From the NCBI GenBank assembly GCA_963702535.1, contig CAVPDG010000004.1:496001-560000 (forward strand): 64,000 bases of DNA. The letters are read 5' to 3'. The position numbers were made by a program, and so were the translations under genes. Shown in pieces: positions 53,390 to 62,730 of this stretch. A model generated the notes under the pieces. The model had not been told where the DNA came from. It did no database searches and saw only the letters and a list, made by a program, of their open reading frames with translations. The stretch is from CAVPDG01 sp963702535 (GTDB taxonomy: Bacteria; Chloroflexota; Anaerolineae; Anaerolineales; UBA4823). Position 1 is the first letter of the stretch. Each line of letters begins with the position of its first letter.

Positions 53390-55801
53390 CTACCGGTCGC
53401 GCTGGCGCCGCAGCAAGACGAAGCCCAGAAATGGGATGAGCGCCAGCGGCGCCAATCCGTTGGCGCAGCGTAAGGGGTTCGAGGCCTCCGGCTGATCGGC
53501 GGGTGGCGTCGCCTGGACCAGTGCTATGGTTGGCACCGGCTTATCCTGCACGCCCATCTCCGGCGTGGGCGTGGCTGGCAACTCCAGGGGCGGCAGCGAA
53601 GCTGCCCTCTTCCACCACCTCGTAGGCCTCCCCGCCGGAGAGGGCGATGACGTGGCTGCCCAGGGCGAAGGCGCTCGCCAGCTCGGGGCTGGCCTGGACC
53701 AGCTTGAAGTAGTCGTCCGAAAGGAAAGCCACCTGGATGGTTTTCATTTTGTCTGGGTCGAAGGCGGTATCCACCCAGGCATCGTCGTTGAAGACAAAGG
53801 TCTTCGAGCCGAGGATGCGCACCGATTGCCCGGACGCGCCTTCCACGGCTGCCGGGGCTTCGGCGGCGGAGAGGGCGCCCTGGTCGGCGGCTTTCTGCAC
53901 GGCTTCCTGACCGGATGCCGGAGCGGGAGGCGTCGCCAGCATCTGGTTGTACTGCGCACCGGCGATGCGGGATTGTTCCGCGGCGCCCAGGGGCAGCTCT
54001 TCGGTCACCAGGTAGGAGGTGTAGGGGGTGACGATGCCGTAGCGGATGCTCAGGCGCACGATCTGGTCGATGGTCTCCTGGCTGGGTCCGTTCAAGCGGA
54101 CCTGGCTGAGCAGATAGCCGATCTTGCGCGTCGCCCACAGGCGGTCGATGGCGGGCTGGGCGGCGGAGGGCTCGCTTCGCTCAGCGAAGATCTGGTCGGG
54201 GAAGCGGAAGGTCTGCGCCTGCCCGTTCACCTCACCGGTCAGGGTGACATCTGCCCGCCCGCCCTGGCGGTAGCGCCCCACCAGCACGGTCTGCGAGCCG
54301 GCGAAGAGGTCCGGCAGGGGCGAGGGGTACAGGTCGTACACCGCTATCCCGCCGAAATCCAGGCGCAAGTCCGGTCAGCACCGGCGTGCTGATCCTGGCG
54401 TAGAACGCCGAGAGGATCTCGTCCAGGCGCTCTTCGGGCAGCACGTAGCTGCTGGCGCCGTGGTTCTCCTGGGCGATGGAGTCGAGCAGGTACGTGTCCA
54501 CGTCGTACCCGACGCCAAAGGCGAACAGGCGCAGGTTCTGCGGGGCGCTCTGCGCGGAAATTATCCAGGATCATCCCGCTGTCAACCACGCCTTCGGTGG
54601 GCAGCCCGTCGGTCAGGAAGATCAGGTAGGTCGGGCGCTCGCTGCCAGCCATGGCGGCGGCTTCCAGCAGGGCGCGGTTGATGTCCGTGCTGCCCCCTGC
54701 TCCCAGGCGGTCGACCCAATCCAGGGCGGGCTGCATCTCCGCCGCAGAGCGCAGGTCCGGGGCGTAGGCTTCCAGCCCGGTGCTGAAGGCGATGATGTTG
54801 AAGCGGTCCTCGGGGTTGAGGTGGCGCAAGATGTAGCGCAGGGCTTCCTGGGCTTGCTGGAACTTCTCGCCCTCCATGCTGCCGGAGCGGTCCAGCACCA
54901 GGAGCACGTCTTTGGCTTGCGCCTGGCTGGCGGAGGCATCGGGTCGCGGGGCGAGCAGCGCCAGGAAGAAGCCGTCCGGGTCGGCTGGGATCGCTCGGGT
55001 CGCGGTAGGTGAGCAGGTGGAAGGCTTGCTCCTCGCCCAGCGAGTAGTAGACGGCGAAATCTGCGTCCGGCTTGACGTTGGAATCTTCATAGCCCAGGCG
55101 CGCCTGGTTTGGGCTGGGGCGGTCGACGGCGATCTTGTGCGAGGGCGAGTACACCAGGCGGATGGGTACGCTGGAGCTGATTTCCATGTTGACGGTGACG
55201 TTTTCCAGCGGCAGGGCGGAGAACTTCTCGGTATTGAGGGGGTAGATGTAGCGCACCAGCCCGTTCTCGGAGGTTAGCGCCTGGGTGTATTCCAGCTCGA
55301 CGCGCCGCTCGCCGTCCGGCGGGATGGGGAAGATGCGCGCCTGCACGGCGCCGCGCCCGGCGTACTCCAGGAGCGCCGGGTCCTTCAGGCTGCGGGTGAT
55401 CTCCTCGTATTTCTGGCGGGCTTGCTCGGCGTCCAGTATCGTGGCTTCACCGGCTGCCCGTCCACCCACAGGGTGAATGCCGTCACGGCGGCGTCTTGCG
55501 GGATGGGGAAGAGGTACGTGCCCTCCACCTGCCAGGTATTGGGGTTGTAAAACACCTGGTCGACGTGCGTCACAGCCACCTGGTCGCGGATGGTGACGGT
55601 GACGTGGTGGTAGCGGATCGCCAGCGTGGAAGCGATGGGCGGGCAGAGCTCAATCCCACCCGGGCAGGGCGGCGGAGGGCACAGCCCGCCGTCACAGATC
55701 GGCGGGTCGGGGATGATGACGCCATCGGCGCGGGCGGTGGTGACGCCCAGCGCCAGAAAAGCGGCGGTAAAGAGCAAGAGCAGGAGCAATCTGGTTTTCA
55801 T
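53390..55801 (-). CDS. VIT/vWA-domain surface protein, multiple frameshifts
   Basis: Exported protein of about 800 residues when reconstructed from at least five frames. From ATG 55801 (GGGAGG upstream) there is a signal peptide (LLLLLLFTAAFLALG), a Pro/Cys-rich patch (CDGGLCPPPPCPGGIELCPP), a VIT domain (VDQVFYNPNTWQVEGTYLFP, LEYTQAL) and a vWA domain with the MIDAS motif DRSGSM, FSTG and FLTDGLPTEG. Later parts include YGIVTPYTSYLV, seen in inter-alpha-trypsin-inhibitor-like bacterial proteins. The C-terminus has one helix (ANGLAPLALIPFLGFVLL) followed by RRQRDR, a sorting-signal-like tail. Breaks fall near 55440, 54990, 54555, 54380 and 53575. Likely an adhesin-type surface protein. Confidence 0.78.
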
Positions 55802-55982
55802 AAGCGCCTCCCATCCATCCTTGGTCATGGCTGCGGCAATCCGGTCAGCAGTCCCTAGACGCCCGTGCCTGGGCAAAAGTTCCGCCCGGGTATGGCGTGT
55901 CCATTATGGAGGTGGGATCGTAAGAGGCTATTCGTTTGCGTGGAATTGCGTGGGAAAAACGATTGCAAACGAATGTCTTTTC

Positions 55983-56031
55983 GGTTGGTGGTTGGTGGTT
56001 GATGGTTGATGGTTGCCAGTTGACAGTTGGC
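55983..56031. repeat. Seven tandem heptamers RGTTGRY-like
   Basis: Seven contiguous 7-bp units: GGTTGGT twice, GGTTGAT twice, GGTTGCC, AGTTGAC, AGTTGGC. The pattern resembles the short heptanucleotide repeats of cyanobacteria and other genomes. No flanking CRISPR-like structure. Confidence 0.75.
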
Positions 56032-56282
56032 AGCTCAGAACAAGGATGTGGGCGAGGAGGAATGGGGTAAGCCTGGATATTGAAAGATGGTGGGGCAGAC
56101 TATTCTGTTTGAAAGGTGCGAGGTGGAAACGAGGTTGAGATGGTCAAAGGCAGAGTGAGAATAAGAATTCTCCACAAGTGAAAACCGTCCACGAATAGGA
56201 CACGAATGCGCGAATGGCATTTGCAGCGGGCAGAGTCCGATCCTGCGCGATGTCCCTATTGGTTAGGCGGCAGCCTCTCCGA

Positions 56283-56296
56283 AGAACACATGTTCT
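56283..56296. promoter_or_regulatory. LexA-box-like palindrome
   Basis: AGAAC-ACAT-GTTCT is a perfect palindrome of the form AGAACN4GTTCT. This matches the gram-positive SOS box core GAACN4GTTC and, from memory, the box proposed for green non-sulfur bacteria. It lies 77 bases before the Rhs promoter -35, so it does not overlap that promoter. Confidence 0.4.
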
Positions 56297-56372
56297 AGTT
56301 ATAAACCGGATGGGAGGAAAAGGCAAGGGTGCGAGGGGGTGATTTTTGGGAAAAACTCAAATCTAAAATCGC

Positions 56373-56401
56373 TTGACAACCCTTGTGAAATTCTATATAA
56401 A
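56373..56401 (+). promoter_or_regulatory. Sigma-70 promoter of the Rhs gene
   Basis: TTGACA (56373-56378), 17-base spacer, TATAAA (56396-56401): near-consensus. A GGGAGGG ribosome site (about 56444-56450) and ATG 56459 follow. Confidence 0.75.
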
Positions 56402-56458
56402 TCATGTGGGGCTTCACACTACAGCCATCGTTCTTGTTCATCGGGGAGGGTTGCGACA

Positions 56459-58888
56459 ATGAGGCGTATTGCAACATTCCTTGCTCGCTACCGGTGGACA
56501 CCTCCTGGACCGACCTGTGGGGGCGCACGGCGCAGGTCATCCCGCCCACGGGACCCGGGGTGAGTTATACTTACGATGAAGCCGACCGGCTGACGAACGC
56601 CGCCTACGGCAGCGCAACCACGGAGTTGTGGTATGACCTCGCCGGGCGTAAGACCAGCATGACCGACGACGATATGGGCAGTTGGAGCTACAAATACGAC
56701 GCCCTGGGTAACCTGACGCGGCAGACCGACGCGCGCGGGCAGCGCATTTGCCTGTATTACGATCCCCTCAACCGTCTGCTGGGCAAGCACTATCGCAGCG
56801 ACGACAACTGCCCGACCAGCCCGACGTACAACGTCAGCTACAGCTACGATGCATACGATCCAGCCAACGGGCAGTATGGCAAGACGCGGCGCACGGGGAT
56901 GACGGATAACGGAAGCAACACGACGAGCTGGAAGTATGACGGGCGGGGCCGGGTGGTGCAGGAGGTGAAGGCGATCACCGGCTCGGGGACGTTCAAGAGC
57001 GAGTGGTGGTACAACAGCGCCGACCTGCTGGACTGGATGAAGTACCCGGCGGATAACAACGGCAACCTGGGAGAGGCGGTGGTGTACAGCTACCGCCCGC
57101 AACTGGTGATTAACTCCGTGACGGGCACGAACACCTACGTGCAAAGCTCCAGCTACGACGCCGCCGGGCGGCTGGTGCAGCTCGTGCGTGGGCTGGGGAC
57201 GCTGACCACCAACTACACCTGCTACGGCTGGACGGAGACGGCCAGCCTGGACGGGCAGCCGGTGGGGCAGGGGGCGCGCTTGAAGCAGGTCGCTACGGGT
57301 ACGCTGCAGGACCTGAGATACCTGTATGACGCCGTGGGAAACGTGCGTAAGATCGAGGATTACAAGCTCGGCAGCCCGCAAAAACAGAATTTCACCTACG
57401 ATTTCCTGGACAGGCTGATCTCTGCAGAAGCAATAAATGGCACAGGTGGGAATTACAGTCTGGAAAGCTATACATATAATGCCACAACCGGAAACTTGAG
57501 CTCAAAGACCGGCATTGGAAATTACACCTACGATTTACTCACAAGCATGCTGTGGCCTCTACGGCGAATGGCTGGTCGTTCTCCTACGACGCCAACGGCA
57601 ATATGACCACACGCACCGTTGGCGGACCTATGTACACACTGACTTAGACGCCGAAAACCGGCTTACGGCGGTGAGCGGCACCGGGCTGAGCGCCAGTTTC
57701 GTGTATGATGGCGACGGCAACCGCGTCAAGGGTGTTGTGAACGGCGCTACGACGGTATATATCGGCAACACTTTCGAATGGACTGGCTCGACCAGCACGA
57801 TGAAGAAGTATTATTACGCCTCCGGGGTGCGCGTGGCGATGCGCACCGGCACGGGCAACCCGATCTGGCTGATGGGAGACCATCTCGGCAGCACCAGCAC
57901 GGCTGCAAATTACAACGGCACGCTGTTGACAGATGGCAATCTCAGGTACAAAGCATGGGGAGAGCAAAGATACCCGGCGAGTGGTCCCAGCGCCATCCCA
58001 ACAACATATCGCTACACAGGGCAACGTCAAGAAAAGCTGCTGGGCGGGGTAGATGGGCTGTATTTTTACAACTCCCGTTGGTATGACAGTTCGCTAGGTC
58101 GGTTCCTGAGTGCAGATACCCTCATCCCGCAGCCGGGGGATGTGCAGGCGTGGGATAGATTTCGCATATTCCTTAATAACCCCACAAACCACATAGATCC
58201 ATCAGGACACGATCCCTATTGGTGTGGAGGGGACACAAGCTGTTACGCATATCATTATATTCAGATGGGATACGGATATTGTGACTCCAAGTGTAGAAAT
58301 AAAGGACGCCAAGATTATTTCTTCTCCAGGATTGTTCCCGGGCATGGAAAGAACGGCTCCTGGACTGTTGAAGATCGCCAATATTATTATGAAAACCGAG
58401 AATTTATATGGAGATACAACGCCCAAGACGAAAGATATCGCAATGAATTCACTTCCTGGAATTCGTTTGCCAAGCACGTCGACAAATTAGCGTCAATCTA
58501 TTCAAGTGGCAGCAGTAAGGATTTGTTTGTCAGAGATTTTGCACTCATGTTTGCGGGGATATCGGCTGATATACCCTGGCCAAGAGCCGCAATTGAAGCA
58601 ATGACTTGGCCTCCTTATGATTTCTTACCAGAGAGAAACACTGGCTTGGCAGCCGGGTATATTGACATAAGAAGAAATGTCAATCAATCACACCATTATG
58701 CCGGAATGTTTTTTCTGGGATACTATATGGATCCAGCCGCTGCTACTGCGATCAACCACAGACGTGATAGCAACAATCCAGGAGATATCATGCTTGGGGA
58801 CCAAGCGATAAACGATGCGTATATCTTTAACAACTACTTGGACCTGGGAAATGTATCGCCGTTCATTGTGAGTTTTATCTCACGATGA
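56459..58888 (+). CDS. Rhs/YD-repeat protein with unrecognised C-terminal domain, frameshifted
   Basis: Rhs-type protein of about 810 residues. YD repeats are clear (SYTYDEADRLTNAAYG, YDALGNLTRQTDARGQ, YDFLDRLISAEA), then the Rhs core (GDHLGSTSTAANYNGTLL, YTGQRQEKLLGGVDGLYFYN, RWYDSSLGRFLSAD, NHIDPSG). About 225 residues follow the core and are not shared with Rhs proteins I know; this part is AT-rich and has HHYAGMFFLGYY and RRDSNNPGDIMLG. Frames change near 57550 and at about 57646 (CTGACTTAG, one base missing for LTYDAE). ATG 56459 with GGGAGGG is out of frame with the YD repeats (needs another shift before 56500), and no secretion domain or signal peptide is present. Confidence 0.78.
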
Positions 58889-58907
58889 ATTAATAAGGGA
58901 TTGAGTA

Positions 58908-59342
58908 ATGAAAAGGAAAATCGTCTGGACAACAGCTGTATTAATTGGCTTGGGAATTGTAATCTTTTGGATTGTAATTCCCCGTTTGGAGGATTTCCGC
59001 TACGAACTGATGCAAAGCGATTTGGCGGAGAAATTGGGGGTAAAGATTGCAGATTATCCACCTGAAGAATACTTTCCCGAATCCTTCTTTTACTCTGCTC
59101 TGAAATCTGGGATGGACATCAGTGAAGTGCATAAAATTGTAATTGGGTATGAAAAGGTCTTTCGATGTGGTAAGGACGGGGAGATCTACTACTATTTCAG
59201 TTCGGATGGCGAGAATGCTCTCGGCTTCAGCATACAGTACAATAATCTCGGTAAATTTGTTGAATTGTTAGGTATAGACGAGAGTAGTCAGCCGATCCCT
59301 TTAGATGGTTGTGAACCCGGATTACTCCAGGCAACAAACTGA
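58908..59342 (+). CDS. Small membrane-anchored protein, candidate immunity protein
   Basis: Protein of 144 residues starting 20 bases after the Rhs stop in the same AT-rich island. It has one N-terminal helix (IVWTTAVLIGLGIVIFWIVI) with no lipobox, then a soluble domain. The part FYSALKSGMDISEVHKIVIG, the EIYYYFSSD strand and LGFSIQYNNLGKFVEL have the outline of a BamE/SmpA-like fold (GMxxxEV, then beta hairpin). Rhs genes are typically followed by immunity genes, so this is the natural candidate; membrane tethering would suit protection against a toxin arriving from outside. Function is inferred from position only. Confidence 0.6.
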   Translation: MKRKIVWTTAVLIGLGIVIFWIVIPRLEDFRYELMQSDLAEKLGVKIADYPPEEYFPESFFYSALKSGMDISEVHKIVIGYEKVFRCGKDGEIYYYFSSDGENALGFSIQYNNLGKFVELLGIDESSQPIPLDGCEPGLLQATN

Positions 59343-59834
59343 CCTTAAAAACCCTCGAATAATTTGGTCAAGATTGGAAATTGCGATGTTTTTTGGGTTC
59401 AATAGATTATCGTTAATACAAATGAGTTTACCGCTTTTCGTCCATTGCCAGGGCGAATAAAGAGGACAGAGGGAAATCCCTCTGCCCTGGCAACGGAGTT
59501 TGTGAGTGCTCCGGTTGCTCTCCAGCAGAGCCGTACCCTTCACGAACGAGGCATATGAACACGCCCTGAGCGACGAAACCGCTCTGGCTTGCACTTTACA
59601 AACTGAATAATCTCGATCAAGCAGTATCTGCGTTTGTCAGAACAGGAACCGGCGGTGGAGATCCAATCTATTTGGGTCGCCAGGTTCCCATCCAGCAGAC
59701 CGCACATCTGAACGGCGATCTCCAGGCGCTTCTCGTAGCCTAGCTCGGGTGCGAACAACTGCTCGGCCAAGGTGAGCAGCTTTCCGCGCTCGCTGCCGGT
59801 ATTTGTTGAAGCTCAGGTTTTGCGCGAAATCCAA
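59343..59834. other. Intergenic region after the Rhs module
   Basis: About 490 bases without a convincing gene. Minus-strand frames around 59540-59770 (GYEKRLEIAVQMCGLLDGNL, then LATQIDWIS) read like coding sequence but break after about 50 residues and lack a ribosome site, so this may be a gene remnant. I do not recognise it. A two-tier hairpin lies at 59445-59493. Confidence 0.35.
59445..59493. other. Two-tier hairpin
   Basis: Outer stem TTGCCAGGG (59445-59453) with CCCTGGCAA (59485-59493) encloses a 13-base bulge and an inner perfect stem CAGAGGGA (59467-59474) with TCCCTCTG (59477-59484) and a two-base loop. It lies 103 bases after the putative immunity gene and has no T-run. Confidence 0.55.
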
Positions 59835-59843
59835 TGGTATAAT
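59835..59843 (+). promoter_or_regulatory. Extended -10 promoter of prfA
   Basis: TGGTATAAT at 59835-59843, identical to the one at 14538, with no clear -35. The start codon lies 22 bases further on. Confidence 0.6.
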
Positions 59844-59865
59844 CTCCCGGCGGTTTGAGAATATT

Positions 59866-60933
59866 ATGCTCGACAAATTATCAGGCATCGAAGAACGCTA
59901 CGCAGAGATCAACCGGCTGTTGATGGAGGTGGGCGGCGATTACCAGCGCGCCGCCGAGCTGAACAGCGAGCGGGTTGAGCTGGAGCCGCTGGTGACGCTG
60001 ACGCGCGAGTACCGCCAGGTGTTGCAGTCCCTGGATGAAGCCCGGGCGCTGCGCGATGCTGAAGATGAAGATATGCGCTCGCTGGCGGAGGCGGAGATCG
60101 AGGAGCTGCTGCCCCGCAGCGAGGCGCTGGAGCGGCGCATCAAGAGCATGCTGCTGCCCGGGGATCAGCGCGACGAGCGCAACGTGATCATGGAAATCCG
60201 GGCGGGCACCGGCGGCGACGAAGCCGCCCTGTTCGCCGCCGATCTTTTCCGTATGTACACCCGCTATGCTGAGAGCCGCCGCTGGACCAGCGAAGTGCTC
60301 TCCGCCAATGAGATTGGCATCGGTGGCTTCAAAGAGATCATCTTCATGGTCAAAGGCAAGCGCGCCTATTCGCGCTTGAAGTACGAATCGGGCGTGCACC
60401 GCGTGCAGCGCATCCCGGTGACCGAATCGTCGGGGCGCATCCACACCTCCACCGCCACCGTGGCGGTGCTGGCTGAGGTGGACGAGGTCGAGATCGACAT
60501 CCCCGATAGCGACATCCGCATGGATGTGTACAAATCCGCCGGGGCGGGCGGGCAGAACGTGCAGAAGAACGCCACCGCCGTGCGCATCACCCACCTGCCG
60601 ACGGGCATCGTGGTGCAGTGCCAGGACGAGCGCTCCCAGCTCCAGAACCGGATGCGGGCGATGAGCATCCTGCGCGCCCGGCTGTACGAGATCGAAGAAG
60701 AAAGGCGCCGCCTGGCGCAGGAACAGGCGCGCCGCTCGCAGGTGGGCAGCGGCGAGCGCTCCGAGAAGATCCGCACCTACAACTACCCCCAATCGCGCGT
60801 CACCGATCACCGCATCAACGTATCCAATTACAACCTGCCGTACGTGATGGAAGGCAACATCGACGAGTTCATCGACGAGCTGGCGACGCGCGATGAGGCC
60901 GAGCGCCTGTCAGCGGTGGGACTGGACGCCTGA
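59866..60933 (+). CDS. prfA: Peptide chain release factor 1
   Basis: Class I release factor for UAA and UAG stops, 355 residues. The specificity motif is Pro-Val-Thr at 194-196 in IPVTESSGRIHTSTATVAVL (the PxT of RF1), and the peptidyl-hydrolase motif GGQ is at 228-230 in GAGGQNVQKN; its Gln is the target of PrmC, encoded next. Intact. ATG 59866 is preferred over the frame-extending upstream start because it follows the extended -10 and aligns with the family N-terminus. Confidence 0.95.
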   Translation: MLDKLSGIEERYAEINRLLMEVGGDYQRAAELNSERVELEPLVTLTREYRQVLQSLDEARALRDAEDEDMRSLAEAEIEELLPRSEALERRIKSMLLPGDQRDERNVIMEIRAGTGGDEAALFAADLFRMYTRYAESRRWTSEVLSANEIGIGGFKEIIFMVKGKRAYSRLKYESGVHRVQRIPVTESSGRIHTSTATVAVLAEVDEVEIDIPDSDIRMDVYKSAGAGGQNVQKNATAVRITHLPTGIVVQCQDERSQLQNRMRAMSILRARLYEIEEERRRLAQEQARRSQVGSGERSEKIRTYNYPQSRVTDHRINVSNYNLPYVMEGNIDEFIDELATRDEAERLSAVGLDA

Positions 60934-60963
60934 GCCGCATCCCCTGGATCTCCTGATATTCAC

Positions 60964-61821
60964 ATGCCCCTGACGGTTGGAAAAGCCCTGCAAATGACGA
61001 ACCGGGCGTGCCTGCCGGTCAGCGAGACCGCCTGGCTGGACGCCCGCACGCTGCTTTCCCATCTGCTGGATCAAGCCGCATAGCCTGGGTGCTGGCGCAC
61101 CCCGAAGCAGGAGCTGACCGTTGAGCAGGAGCGCCGCCTGGATGGCTTCCTGGAGCGCCTGGCACAGGGTGAGCCGCTGCCCTACATCCTGGGGCGCTGG
61201 GAGTTCTTCGGGCTGGATTTCGCCATCACACCCGCTGTGCTCATCCCCCGCCCGGAGACCGAGCTGCTGGTGGAGGAGGCGCTTGCCTGGTTGGATGCCC
61301 ATCCCGGGCGCTTGCGTGCGGCAGATGTGGGCACAGGCTCGGGCTGTATCGCCGTGACGCTGGCTAAACTGAGACCCGAACGTCTCCGTGACGGCGTGCG
61401 ATATCTCTTTGGCGGCTTTGCGCCTGGCGCGGCGCAACGCCGTGCAGCACGCCGTAGCCGAACGGGTGGCATGGCTCCAGGCGGACCTGCTGCAAGCGCT
61501 GGCAGGTCCCTTCGACCTGATCTGCGCCAACCTGCCCTATATCCCCAGCGCGCAGCTAGCGGAGCTGCGGGTAGCCCGCCACGAGCCGCCTCTGGCGCTG
61601 GACGGCGGCGCCGACGGCATGCGCCTGATCGAGCGATTGGCGTGCTCAGGCGCGTTCCCGGCTGGCGCCCGGCGGGCTGATGCTGTTGGAGATCGAAGCC
61701 ACCGCCGGCGGGGAGGCGCTGCCCCGCCTGGCGCAGCTCTTCCCGGGGGCGCGCCATCAGCCTGCTCCCCGACCTTGCCGGTCTGGACCGGCTGGTGAGG
61801 CTGGAAAATCCAATCTATTAG
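60964..61821 (+). CDS. prmC: Release factor glutamine methyltransferase, about five frameshifts
   Basis: SAM-dependent enzyme that methylates the GGQ glutamine of release factors. The N-terminal helical domain (SETAWLDARTLLSHLLD) and the methyltransferase core (LIPRPETELLVEEALAW, AADVGTGSGCIAVTLAKLRP) are clear. The catalytic loop reads ANLPYIP, where NPPY is usual. Frame changes occur near 61078, 61110, 61378, 61640 and 61755; restoring them yields a continuous protein of about 285 residues ending DLAGLDRLVRLENPIY. Position directly after prfA is the classic arrangement. This many indels in a conserved gene points to poor base accuracy here. Confidence 0.82.
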
Positions 61822-61895
61822 ACATCCAGGCTCGTTTTTTTTGCGTATATATCGGTGTATCTTGATCTAAAACATGAAAAAAATAGGAGATTTCC

Positions 61896-62629
61896 ATGAG
61901 AAAAACCATGTTCGTCTTTGTACCTTTGCCTTGCTGCTGGCGGCTTGCAGCAGCGGGGCAGCTCCGGCTGCCACGCAGGCGCCGGCGATGACCGAAGCGC
62001 CGGCGGCGACCGAGGCTCCCGCCGCTACCGAAGCCCCCGCAGCGACAGATGTCCCCGCCGCCACCGAAGCTCCCGCTGCCACAGGCGCTGGAGTTTACAA
62101 GCTGGTTCCCGGTAAATCCTTCCTGCAATACGAGGTGGGTGAGACCTTCCTGAACCAGGGCAATGCCTTCAAAGTCGCCGTGGGGCGGACGTCCCAGGTT
62201 TCCGGCGAGATCAGCCTCGATCCAGCCGCCCCGCAAAATTCCACGCTGGGCACGTTCACGGCGGATATCAGCCAGTTCGCCTCGGATAGCGACCGGCGCG
62301 ACAACGCCATCCGCGGCAGATACCTGGAGTCGTCGAAATATCCCAACGTCACCTTTACGCCCACCGCTATCGAAGGGCTGCCGCAGTCCTACCAGGACGG
62401 GCAAGAGATCACCTTCAAGGTCACGGGCGACCTGACCATCCGCGAGGTCACGAAATCCGTCAGCTTCGACGTGACCGCCACGCTGAGCGGCGACACGCTG
62501 AGCGGTCAGGCGGTCACCACCATCCTGATGAGCGAGTTCGGCTTCGGTCCGATCAGCATCGCCGGCATCCTCAACACGGAGGACCAGGCAAAGGTCACCT
62601 TGAATTTTGTGGCGCGGGCTGACGCCTAG
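61896..62629 (+). CDS. YceI-domain lipoprotein, probable frameshift in the signal peptide
   Basis: Exported lipocalin-like YceI protein, about 245 residues. Starting from ATG 61896 (AGGAG upstream) the signal peptide begins MRKTMFVF, but the lipobox LLAACSS is in another frame (readable from ATG 61874, which has no ribosome site). One indel near 61920 joins them. A linker of five EAPAAT-like repeats precedes the YceI domain: VYKLVPGKSFLQYEVGE, the DSDRRDNAIRGRYLESSKYP segment, FTPTAIEGL and SVSFDVTATLSGDTLSGQA. YceI proteins bind isoprenoid-like lipids. A strong terminator follows. Confidence 0.82.
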
Positions 62630-62660
62630 GCTGGCTGAGACCTTTCTTCGAAAGGGATTT

Positions 62661-62704
62661 GGGGAGTTTTCGGAGGGCATTGCCCCTCGAAAACTCCCCT
62701 TTTT
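62661..62704 (+). terminator. Intrinsic terminator after the YceI gene
   Basis: GGGGAGTTTTCG (62661-62672) pairs with CGAAAACTCCCC (62688-62699), extended inside by AGGG/CCCT with one bulged G; TTTTT follows at 62700-62704. A small hairpin CCTTTC/GAAAGG lies just before it. Confidence 0.88.
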
Positions 62705-62730
62705 GATATTTCTGGTATCATCCAGAGACC

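Larger units (their letters stand above)
55802..56372. other. Intergenic region with repeats, no gene
   Basis: About 570 bases with no convincing reading frame between the divergent vWA and Rhs genes. It contains heptamer repeats (55983-56031), three spaced copies of CGAAT at 56190-56215 (CACGAAT, CACGAAT, CGAAT) and a LexA-box-like palindrome (56283-56296). The base composition is mixed, and degenerate repeats suggest a recombining or eroded region. Confidence 0.5.

Noticed and set aside
55983..56031. CRISPR array
   Set aside because: The units are 7-bp tandem repeats without spacers; no cas genes are in the window.
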